Shown: in pieces, positions 1 to 6,501 of the stretch
How positions within the stretch are numbered: the stretch's first letter is position 1
Layout of the letters: each line of letters opens with the position of its first letter
Program-made: the position numbers and the translations under genes
Notes under the pieces: generated by a model
What the model saw: the letters and a program-made list of their open reading frames with translations, nothing else
What the model was told of the DNA's origin: nothing
Database searches by the model: none
NCBI RefSeq assembly: GCF_035581345.1
Contig: NZ_CP141608.1
Coordinates: 4,122,501-4,186,500 of the forward strand
Direction of reading: 5' to 3'
Length of the DNA stretch: 64,000 nt
From: Pseudomonas sp. JQ170C
GTDB taxonomy: Bacteria; Pseudomonadota; Gammaproteobacteria; Pseudomonadales; Pseudomonadaceae

Positions 1-116
1 CCCGGCTGGGCTTCACGTTCCAGTATCAGCACCTGCTGCGTGGGTGCCAGCCGGTACCCGAGAGAGGCACCGGCAATGCCGCCGCCAATGATCACGCTGT
101 CGAACGTCTGCGTCAT
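1..116 (-). CDS. FAD-dependent oxidoreductase, N-terminal fragment (runs off the window)
   Basis: Only the first 38 codons are present; the gene continues to the left of the window. The translation starts MTQTFDSVIIGGGIAGASLG, a classical beta-alpha-beta FAD/NAD-binding dinucleotide motif (GxGxxG variant GGGIAG), followed by an acidic residue region (LILERE) that would bind the ribose of FAD. This is typical of DAO-type flavin oxidoreductases. The gene is divergent from the XRE-cupin regulator at 242 and shares its 125-bp upstream region, so it is probably that regulator's target. Substrate cannot be told from this fragment. Confidence 0.7.
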   Translation of the reverse strand, partial: MTQTFDSVIIGGGIAGASLGYRLAPTQQVLILEREAQP

Positions 117-156
117 AACCTTGCCACCGCCTGTTCAAGAAGCTGAAATTATCACT

Positions 157-182
157 TATGAGAATTCTAATATATGAGAATT
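157..182. promoter_or_regulatory. Direct repeat TATGAGAATT x2, candidate operator
   Basis: TATGAGAATT occurs at 157-166 and again at 173-182, spaced 16 bp start to start, in an AT-rich stretch between the divergent oxidoreductase and XRE-cupin genes. Position and repetition suggest a binding site for the adjacent regulator, overlapping one or both promoters. This is inferred from sequence only. Confidence 0.45.
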
Positions 183-241
183 TAGAAATACGCAAGCGGC
201 CACGGTAAGATGCCTGCCCTGATGCCCGACCGAGATCCTTG

Positions 242-865
242 ATGAGTGCCGACCGCTCCCCTGCTGCCGACCGCCCTGGCGCGCTGCCCCTGATCGACCG
301 CGCCGAAGTCGGCGCCCGCCTGCGGCTGGTGCGCAAGAGCCAGCAACTGACCCTCAAACAACTGTCGGAACGCTCCGGGGTGCCGGTATCGACCTTATCG
401 AAAATGGAACTGGCGCAGGTGTCGGTGAGCTACGAGAAACTCGCCGCCGCGGCGCGCGCACTGAACGTCGACATTGCCCAGCTGTTTCGCTCGACCGGAA
501 TGGGCGATGCACCGGCGCCGACCACGGTCGTGGTCAACTCACTGCCCAGCGCACCTGGCTACAGCACCGGGACGTACGACTACCACCCCATCGCCGGGGA
601 ATTCCCCGAGCGCCTGATGACGCCGATGTACGCGCGGATCATTGCCCGGGAGCGGCAGCAGTTCGACGAATTCATCCGCCACCCGGGGCAGGAGTTTGCG
701 TTGGTGCTCAGCGGGCGGGTGCGGATCGTGTTCGAGACAGGCGAAACGGTAAGCATCGGGCCGCAGGAAACGGCGTACTTCAACAGCAACGTGGGGCACA
801 TCTACCTGTCAGAGACGGAAGATGGCGGCGATGCCCATGTGATGGTGGTGATGACGGATCGGTGA
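242..865 (+). CDS. XRE-family regulator with C-terminal cupin domain
   Basis: The protein is 207 aa. Residues about 24-80 form an XRE/Cro-CI helix-turn-helix (VRKSQQLTLKQLSERSGVPV, then STLSKME). Residues about 125-205 form a small cupin_2 barrel with the pattern LVLSGRVRIVFETGETV and a glycine-rich turn. HTH-cupin proteins of this size usually sense a small metabolite and control an adjacent catabolic enzyme; here that is probably the divergent FAD oxidoreductase. An in-frame TTG lies one codon upstream (239), but ATG 242 is preferred. No strong Shine-Dalgarno is visible. Confidence 0.85.
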   Translation: MSADRSPAADRPGALPLIDRAEVGARLRLVRKSQQLTLKQLSERSGVPVSTLSKMELAQVSVSYEKLAAAARALNVDIAQLFRSTGMGDAPAPTTVVVNSLPSAPGYSTGTYDYHPIAGEFPERLMTPMYARIIARERQQFDEFIRHPGQEFALVLSGRVRIVFETGETVSIGPQETAYFNSNVGHIYLSETEDGGDAHVMVVMTDR

Positions 866-872
866 TCGGACT

Positions 873-971
873 GTAGCCGCTGCCGCCAGGCTGCGATTGG
901 GCGCGAAGCGGCCACAGGAGATTGCCTTGTTACGACTGCTGCGCAGCCGATCGCATGTCGGCAGCGGCTAC
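873..971. repeat. Inverted pair of a Pseudomonas intergenic repeat (GTAGCCGCTGCCG)
   Basis: GTAGCCGCTGCCG at 873-885 and its perfect complement CGGCAGCGGCTAC at 959-971 flank about 73 bp. Each arm is followed by the GGCTGCGAT/GCGATCGGCTGCGCAGC-type sequence common in pseudomonad intergenic repeats. The right-hand copy overlaps the 3' end of the DUF6124-like gene and encodes its last residues and stop. Confidence 0.7.
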
Positions 972-1259
972 GGAATCCTCCAGTGCATCCAGCAGGGCCT
1001 CCACCAACCCCTTGGCCATTTCCACCGAATGCAGGGTGGACCAGAGAAAGCCTTTGTCTGCATCGTCAATGCCGTTGGATGCCTGGTGCGCCGTGTCGTA
1101 GGCGCAGCGCAAATACAACGAGACATGCACCAGTGCATCGTGAGGGGCGATGCCGGCGTTGACGGAGAAGAGTTGGGGATGACCTGCGGCGCAGTCGCCG
1201 AAGGGTTTTTCAACGGTGGGATGGAGCGAAGGCGGTGGATCGGGGACTAATTTCTTCAT
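930..1259 (-). CDS. DUF6124/DUF3077-like small protein
   Basis: The protein is 109 aa, starting MKKLVPDPPP. It matches the pattern I know for the Pseudomonas DUF6124/DUF3077 family: a proline-rich start, then PQLFSVNAGIAPHDALVHVS and LVEALLDALE. Function is unknown; no signal peptide or membrane segment is seen. The start at 1259 is supported by AGGAG six bases upstream. The leader (about 1260-1430) is strongly structured and may control translation. The last dozen residues (VAAADMRSAAQQS) and the stop come from an intergenic repeat element, suggesting that the original C-terminus was replaced. Confidence 0.65.
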   Translation of the reverse strand: MKKLVPDPPPSLHPTVEKPFGDCAAGHPQLFSVNAGIAPHDALVHVSLYLRCAYDTAHQASNGIDDADKGFLWSTLHSVEMAKGLVEALLDALEDSVAAADMRSAAQQS

Positions 1260-1430
1260 GGTAACTCCTGCATGCAAAGGAGCTGCACCATCCGTTTCCA
1301 CACGTGAGGTGGCAGCTGTACGCGGGGTGGAAAACCGGGGCATACAGGAAACCCGGCAGGCCAAAGGCCTCCCGCGCACAGCCGCCATAACGACTAATCC
1401 CGAATGACTACCGGGTTTCCACACCCGATC
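1260..1430 (-). promoter_or_regulatory. Structured leader with alternative pairings, C4-antisense-RNA-like
   Basis: Read on the minus strand, the leader holds GTGTGGAAAC twice (1415-1424 and 1294-1303). Between them is a complementary segment (1324-1340, CCGGTTTTCCACCCCG) that can pair with either copy. GGCGGCTGT (about 1379-1387) is complementary to ACAGCTGCC (about 1311-1319). AGCTCCT pairs with AGGAGTT across TTGCATGC, burying the Shine-Dalgarno of the DUF6124-like gene. Mutually exclusive helices ending at an SD hairpin suggest a riboregulator. The arrangement recalls phage C4 antisense RNA, but family membership is not established. Confidence 0.45.
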
Positions 1431-1739
1431 GCTGCACCAGCAACGACCCGTGGAGCCTAGAAGGAGCGGTTTCCAAGGGCAATCAGAACGAGATCGACAG
1501 ACCGCGTACGATATTTCCTAGGACCAAAATTTGCCAGCCAGGAAACATCCCGAAGCACCACTACACCCCAGGTAGGAGCGGGCTTGCCCCGCGATGCGAT
1601 GTGCCTGGAAGGTAGCTATCGCGGGCCAAGCCCGCTCCCACAGTGGTTATAACCTAATAACGAACTAGTCTATTTGGCTATAAAAAAACCTTTATGCTGG
1701 CTGCCATCCGATCACGGGCACGTTGGGCGTTTAGAGAAT
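1431..1739. other. Intergenic region between DUF6124-like gene and TSUP permease
   Basis: No convincing gene is seen. The right half holds the inverted REP pair listed separately; the rest (about 1431-1570) is featureless to the eye. An in-frame TTG at 1674 could extend the permease by 22 codons, but the sequence there is AT-rich and does not look like protein. Confidence 0.5.
1572..1641. repeat. Inverted REP pair
   Basis: GTAGGAGCGGGCTTGCCCCG begins at 1572 and an inverted copy (ATCGCGGGCCAAGCCCGCTC) ends at 1641, about 22 bp apart. This is the P. putida-type REP element in the usual tail-to-tail palindromic arrangement. It may act as a transcript stabiliser or terminator. Confidence 0.85.
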
Positions 1740-2525
1740 ATGGATGTAGGTTCTTTCGGCTTTACCATTGCAGGCCTCGTCGTAGGTTTTATCGTCGGCA
1801 TGACCGGCGTCGGCGGCGGCTCATTGATGACCCCCATCCTTCTCTGGTTCGGCATCAGCCCGGCCACCGCCGTCGGCACCGACCTGCTCTACGCGGCCAT
1901 CACCAAAGCCAGCGGCGTCTGGGTGCATGGCAAAAACAAGAACATCGACTGGAAAATCACCGGCTGGCTGACCCTGGGCAGCGTCCCGGCGGCCGCCCTG
2001 ACCTTGTGGTTCCTCAGCTCCCTGGATGCCGACACCCAGGCGGCCAACGCCGTCATCAAACAAGGCCTGGCCGTGGTCCTAATCCTCACCGCCCTGGCCA
2101 TCCTGTTCAAAAGCAAACTGCAAGCCTTCGCCAGCAAACACGCTGGCGACCGCTACCACCTGAGCGGCACCAGCCTGAACCTGCTGACCGTCGTCACCGG
2201 TGTAATCCTGGGCGTCATGGTCTCCCTGACCTCCATCGGCGCCGGCGCTTTAGGCACCGTGGCGCTGTTTCTGCTCTACCCGTTCCTGGTCACCCGCCGC
2301 CTCATCGGCACCGAAATCGCACACGCCGTACCCCTGACGTTGGTGGCAGGCCTGGGCCACGCCAGCATGGGCAATATGGACTGGTCGCTGCTGGGTTACC
2401 TGCTGCTGGGATCGCTGCCAGGCATCTACTTCGGCAGCCACCTGACCGGGCGTATTTCCGACAGCGTATTGCGACCTTGCCTGGCGGGAATGCTATTGAT
2501 GATCGGTTACAAGCTGGCATTTTGA
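1740..2525 (+). CDS. TSUP (TauE/SafE) family membrane permease
   Basis: The protein is 261 aa and almost entirely hydrophobic, with about eight membrane helices in two repeated halves. The half-repeats each open with a glycine-rich signature (VGMTGVGGGSLMTPILLWFG near residue 20; VSLTSIGAGALGTVALF near 165), typical of the 4-toluene sulfonate uptake permease / TauE-SafE family. These move small sulfur- or carbon-containing anions across the inner membrane. The start ATG at 1740 follows a weak GAGA; an upstream in-frame TTG at 1674 is less likely. Substrate is not predictable from sequence. Confidence 0.85.
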   Translation: MDVGSFGFTIAGLVVGFIVGMTGVGGGSLMTPILLWFGISPATAVGTDLLYAAITKASGVWVHGKNKNIDWKITGWLTLGSVPAAALTLWFLSSLDADTQAANAVIKQGLAVVLILTALAILFKSKLQAFASKHAGDRYHLSGTSLNLLTVVTGVILGVMVSLTSIGAGALGTVALFLLYPFLVTRRLIGTEIAHAVPLTLVAGLGHASMGNMDWSLLGYLLLGSLPGIYFGSHLTGRISDSVLRPCLAGMLLMIGYKLAF

Positions 2526-2585
2526 TATCGTTTTATGCAGGCCAATTACCATTAGTCCGAAAGAATTGTCCTACAGTCCTCTGGC

Positions 2586-2613
2586 TTGACGCTTATGCCA
2601 TCTAGCGATTAAT
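2586..2613 (+). promoter_or_regulatory. Candidate sigma70 promoter for the kpsMTED operon
   Basis: TTGACG (2586-2591) and ATTAAT (2608-2613) are separated by 16 bp, about 70 bp upstream of kpsM. No JUMPStart/ops (GGCGGTAG) element, usual upstream of enterobacterial kps genes, was found here. Confidence 0.4.
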
Positions 2614-2683
2614 CTCGCGGGCCTTTACAGCATGGAAGCTATCCAGTTCCCCAAAACACGGCGCGGAACCGGAATTTCATGAA

Positions 2684-3526
2684 ATGAATTCACCAGTGTG
2701 CCCCGGCGCACTGCTTCGCTTTGCGGTAAACATCTTGAAGCCTCGTTCCTCCTTCCAGATTCAAAAATCAGTCATCTTTGCCCTGGTTCTCCGTGAAGCG
2801 CGCGCGCGTTTTGGTGATCGACGGATGGGGGCGGTCTGGACGTTGATTGAGCCGATTTGCCATCTCCTGATCTTCACCCTGCTTTTCATGCTTATTCGTG
2901 GCCGCACAGTTGCTGGTGTCGATTACCCAGTGTTTGTGCTTGTCGGCATGGCCCCTTTCCTGCTTTACCGCAATACAGCCCTTCGCTTGATGGACAGCCT
3001 GCGCGAAAACCGCTCACTGTTCGGCTACAAGCAGATCAAACCTCTGGATACGTATATTGCCCGGGTACTGGTAGAAACCTGCATCAGCGCGACGGTCTAC
3101 GCAATTATCGTATTTGGCTTCGCCTGGTACGGCTTTGACATGTCGGTACACAGCCCACTGCAGTGGGTTGCAACGCTGACCCTAGGCCTCTTATTCGCCT
3201 TTGGTCTCGGAATGCTGTTGGCATTGGTGACCCATGCCCTGCCCAGCCTGAAGATGGTCATCCGTATGGCCTTCTTCCCGCTGTATTTCATTTCTGGCGT
3301 GCTCATGCCTGCCGCCTACCTGCCTCAAGCAATGATGCCCGTGCTGCTGCTCAACCCCTTCCTGCACCTGGTCGAGTTGATTCGCGCCGAAGTATTGCCT
3401 CACTACACCCCTGTTGATGGTGTGTCTGAAACCTATGTCATCACCTTCACCATTGTGCTTCTTTTCATTGCCTTGGGTAGTTACCGCGCACGCCGACTGC
3501 ACCTGATGTCGACCAAGAACGGATAA
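2684..3526 (+). CDS. kpsM: KpsM-type capsule export ABC permease
   Basis: The protein is 280 aa, with six predicted membrane helices after a cytoplasmic N-terminus. It carries the ABC-2 signature of capsule/O-antigen permeases (VLREARARFGDRRMG followed by WTLIEPI, residues about 35-60), as in KpsM, CtrC and BexB. It forms the inner-membrane channel for the finished glycolipid-linked capsule chain, working with the KpsT ATPase encoded 12 bp downstream. It is first in the export operon kpsM-T-E-D. The start is ATG 2684 because an earlier ATG (2679) is closed by an immediate stop. Confidence 0.93.
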   Translation: MNSPVCPGALLRFAVNILKPRSSFQIQKSVIFALVLREARARFGDRRMGAVWTLIEPICHLLIFTLLFMLIRGRTVAGVDYPVFVLVGMAPFLLYRNTALRLMDSLRENRSLFGYKQIKPLDTYIARVLVETCISATVYAIIVFGFAWYGFDMSVHSPLQWVATLTLGLLFAFGLGMLLALVTHALPSLKMVIRMAFFPLYFISGVLMPAAYLPQAMMPVLLLNPFLHLVELIRAEVLPHYTPVDGVSETYVITFTIVLLFIALGSYRARRLHLMSTKNG

Positions 3527-3538
3527 GGACAGTCCAAC

Positions 3539-4192
3539 GTGTTTGAACTTAAAAACGTCACCAAGTCCTACCTGACGCCGAAGGGGCGTAGATTTGTGTT
3601 CCGCAACTTGTCGCTTGCGATTCCTCCAGGCAAGAACATCGGCCTGATCGGTCGAAACGGCGCGGGTAAATCTACCCTGATGCGCCTGCTTGGCGGTGCA
3701 GACATCCCTGACTCCGGTTCAATCGTCACGGACCGCAGCATTTCTTGGCCCGTGGGTTTGACCGGCGGCTTCCAGGGCAGCATGACCGGCCGTGACAACA
3801 TCAAGTTCGTCTGCCGCGTCTATGGTGCCGAAGGCGATGCCATGCGCGAGAAGGTCCGTTATGTCCAGGAGTTCGCCGAAATCGGTGACTGGATCGACGA
3901 GCCGATCAAGACCTACTCCTCCGGCATGCGCTCACGCGTGGCCTTCGGCCTGAGCATGGCCTTCGATTTTGACTACTACCTGATCGACGAAGTGATGTCG
4001 GTGGGCGATGCGCAGTTCAAGCGCAAATGTGACGAAGTCTTCAAGGAAAAACTGCAGAAGTCGAACGTCGTCCTGGTCTCGCACTCCATGCCGGAGATCG
4101 AGAAGCTCTGCGATATCGTCTTGCTGGTACGTGATGGCGGCATCCAGGTTTATGAAGACGTCGCCGAAGGCATAAAGGCTTATAACAGCTGA
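3539..4192 (+). CDS. kpsT: KpsT-type capsule export ABC ATPase
   Basis: The protein is 217 aa with a GTG start preceded by AAGGACA. It has Walker A (GRNGAGKST, residues about 38-46), the ABC signature (YSSGMRSR) and Walker B (YYLIDEVMSVGD). The length and the short signature are those of the KpsT/CtrD/BexA subfamily, which powers export of group-2-like capsules with KpsM. It lies between kpsM and kpsE in one operon. Confidence 0.95.
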   Translation: MFELKNVTKSYLTPKGRRFVFRNLSLAIPPGKNIGLIGRNGAGKSTLMRLLGGADIPDSGSIVTDRSISWPVGLTGGFQGSMTGRDNIKFVCRVYGAEGDAMREKVRYVQEFAEIGDWIDEPIKTYSSGMRSRVAFGLSMAFDFDYYLIDEVMSVGDAQFKRKCDEVFKEKLQKSNVVLVSHSMPEIEKLCDIVLLVRDGGIQVYEDVAEGIKAYNS

Positions 4193-4243
4193 TCCAACAC
4201 CCCTTACATCGCAGCACCGTTCCACTTCAAGGATGCATCACTT

Positions 4244-5350
4244 ATGAGCAGTACGGGTAAAAACAAGGGCTGGCGCCTGGCGATTGGCATGGTGGTCGTT
4301 CCGATGATCCTGGCGGCTATCTACTACGGCGTGTTCGCCTCCGACCGCTACGTCAGCTCCGCCCAGGTGGTTGTCCGCCAGGATGGCAGCAACCAGGGGG
4401 CCCAGGTACCTGGCCTGGCCACCCTGTTGACCGGCACCAACCCCGCCTCCCGGGAGGAAACCTTGTACCTGCGCGAGTACATCGTGTCGATGGACATGAT
4501 GCTGCTGCTCGAAGAGCGCCTGCACTGGATCGAGCAATACGCCGCCCAGCGCAGCGACATTTTCTTCTGGCTGGACAAGGACGCCGAGCGCGAAGACCTG
4601 CTCAAGTACTACCAGCGTATGGTTTCGGCGCACTACGACGAAACTACCGGCCTGCTGCGTGTAGAAGTTCAAGCCTTCACCCCCGAGCTGTCAGAGCAGA
4701 TGCTGCGCACCATCCTCAAGGCCAGCGAACACTTCGTCAACGAAGTGAGCCACAGCATTGCCCGCGAGCAAATGAAGTTTGCCAAAGGCGAACTGGAAAC
4801 CGCCCGCGTCAACTATGCAGAGCGCAAGACCGAACTGCTCGATTTCCAGAACGTCAACAAGGTACTGGACGGCGGCAACACCGCGCAAAGCCGTGCCAGC
4901 ATCATCGCCGACCTGGAAGGTCAGTACACCAAAGAACAAGCCGTACTCACCGAGATGCTGTTCAAACTGCGCGCCGACTCGCCGCAGGTAAAACAGCAGA
5001 AACAAAAGGTCAACGCCATCACCCAGCAACTGGCGAAAGAGAAGCGCCTGCTGGTCTCCTCGCCTAACGGCTCGCAGTTGAACGTGGTCGCCTCGCGCTA
5101 CCAGCAACTGACCCTGGACGCCGGCATCGCCGAAGAAAGCTACAAGACCGCGGTTGCCGCCCTCGACAATGCCCGTATCGAGGCCAGCAAGAAAATCCGC
5201 ACCCTGGTCACCGTCGTCAGCCCCAACACCCCACAAATGGCCCTGTACCCAGAGCGCTTGTACAACCTGGCAACCATCCTGCTAGGCCTGCTCATGCTGT
5301 ACGGCATCACCCGCTTCATCCTGGCTTCGATCGAGGATCACCGTGATTAA
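4244..5350 (+). CDS. kpsE: KpsE/CtrB-type polysaccharide co-polymerase (inner-membrane export adaptor)
   Basis: The protein is 368 aa. A membrane helix near residues 10-28 and a second near 335-358 flank a long periplasmic coiled coil (about 170-300), the topology of PCP-3 proteins (KpsE, CtrB, BexC). The conserved start of the periplasmic domain (ASDRYVSSAQVVVR) and the tail motif PNTPQMALYPERLYN match this family. It links the KpsMT transporter to the outer-membrane channel KpsD. Its stop overlaps the GTG start of kpsD by 8 bp, so the two are translationally coupled. Confidence 0.93.
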   Translation: MSSTGKNKGWRLAIGMVVVPMILAAIYYGVFASDRYVSSAQVVVRQDGSNQGAQVPGLATLLTGTNPASREETLYLREYIVSMDMMLLLEERLHWIEQYAAQRSDIFFWLDKDAEREDLLKYYQRMVSAHYDETTGLLRVEVQAFTPELSEQMLRTILKASEHFVNEVSHSIAREQMKFAKGELETARVNYAERKTELLDFQNVNKVLDGGNTAQSRASIIADLEGQYTKEQAVLTEMLFKLRADSPQVKQQKQKVNAITQQLAKEKRLLVSSPNGSQLNVVASRYQQLTLDAGIAEESYKTAVAALDNARIEASKKIRTLVTVVSPNTPQMALYPERLYNLATILLGLLMLYGITRFILASIEDHRD

Positions 5351-6431
5351 ATCCCTTGTTGTCTCACACAAGTTCAACCTGAAACTGGCAGCACTGACCC
5401 TCGCGACCCTGGGCCTGGCGGGATGTGGCGGCACTATTTCCGGTGCTGGCCCGTACAAAGGCGATATCGAGGCCAAGAACCAGCCATACAACCTGGTCGA
5501 GATCAACGCCAACACCATCGCGCCGTACATGCGTAGCGCAGTGCGCCCTGTTCAGTCGAGCATCGCCAAACCGGTTGCGCCAACCGCGCGCCTGATGTCT
5601 GGCGACATTCTCAATGTACTGATCACCGACAACGCACCTGAAGGCTCGGCGCTGTTCGCGCCACTGGCTACCGGCGGCACCCAGCTCAAGACCCGCATCG
5701 ACGACCAGGGCATGATCTCCCTGCCCTACGTGGGCCGTCAGTTTGTGGCAGGCATGACCCTCAACCAGGTTGAGAACTTGATCCGCAAGCAGCTCAAAGG
5801 CGTGACCACCGACGTGCAAACGCACGTTGAACTGGTGGGTGATCTGTCGGGTTCGGTGCTGGTCGCTGGCGCAGTGAAAACGCCGGGTCGCTTCAGCACC
5901 TTGCAAGGGCCGCTGACGCTGCTCGACGCCGTCAACCAGGCCGGTGGCCCGGTGCTTGAGCCGCACCTGGTGAACGTCACCGTGCGCACTGGCAACCAGG
6001 TGCAGCAGTTCAACTATGAAGATGTGCTGGCCGGCAACAACATCGTGCTGCGCCCGAACTCGGAAGTGGTGCTGGACCGGGCTCGTCAGCGCTTTGTTGC
6101 CATGGGGGCTGTAGGTGAACCTGGACTTAAGGATCTACCTGCGCAAAACACCAGCCTGCTAGATGCCCTAGGCTCAGTAGGCGGACTACGCGAAGGTAAC
6201 GCGAACGCTGAAGGAGTATTCGTATTTCGGATGGAACCAAATAAAGCCAAACCCACAGTTCTGCGCTTGAACATGCGCGACCCTGCTGCGATTTTCTACG
6301 CACAGCAAATAGCCATGAAGCCAGACGATACTATCTATGTGACGAATGCCGCAGTATACGAATGGCAGAAAGTCATTTCCCCTATTGTGCAGACAATGAT
6401 TTTCGGCACAGCAACTGGTATCGCAAAATAA
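5343..6431 (+). CDS. kpsD: KpsD/CtrA-type outer-membrane polysaccharide export lipoprotein
   Basis: The protein is 362 aa with a GTG start inside the end of kpsE. A signal peptide with lipobox LAGC (Cys about 28) shows it is an OPX lipoprotein. It contains a polysaccharide export (PES) domain (SGDILNVLITD, about 82-165) followed by SLBB-type domains (VLVAGAVKTPGRFSTLQG; FVAMGAVGEPGLKDLP). The size fits CtrA/BexD/VexA rather than the longer E. coli KpsD. From about base 6120 onward codon usage turns AT-richer than the rest of the gene, suggesting a recombination junction inside the reading frame. Confidence 0.92.
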   Translation: MIKSLVVSHKFNLKLAALTLATLGLAGCGGTISGAGPYKGDIEAKNQPYNLVEINANTIAPYMRSAVRPVQSSIAKPVAPTARLMSGDILNVLITDNAPEGSALFAPLATGGTQLKTRIDDQGMISLPYVGRQFVAGMTLNQVENLIRKQLKGVTTDVQTHVELVGDLSGSVLVAGAVKTPGRFSTLQGPLTLLDAVNQAGGPVLEPHLVNVTVRTGNQVQQFNYEDVLAGNNIVLRPNSEVVLDRARQRFVAMGAVGEPGLKDLPAQNTSLLDALGSVGGLREGNANAEGVFVFRMEPNKAKPTVLRLNMRDPAAIFYAQQIAMKPDDTIYVTNAAVYEWQKVISPIVQTMIFGTATGIAK

Positions 6432-6452
6432 CATTGTCCCTTCTTCTTCATA

Positions 6453-6473
6453 GCGGGTAGTAACCCTACCCGC
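6453..6473 (+). terminator. Intercistronic hairpin after kpsD
   Basis: GCGGGTAG (6453-6460), loop TAACC, CTACCCGC (6466-6473) form a perfect 8-bp stem, 21 bases after the kpsD stop. The 3' side lacks a clear T tract, so it may be a weak terminator or mRNA-stability element separating the export genes from the AT-rich region 2. Confidence 0.45.
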
Positions 6474-6501
6474 CTGTATTCATTAATTACCTCATACAGA
6501 C

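Noticed and set aside
1694..2605. 303-codon frame overlapping the TSUP permease in another frame
   Set aside because: Arg/His/Pro-rich translation without domains, overlapped by a clear membrane protein.
2526..2683. Search for a JUMPStart/ops element (GGCGGTAG) upstream of kpsM
   Set aside because: Not found in this gap nor in the gap before kpsC; RfaH-type control is therefore not supported.
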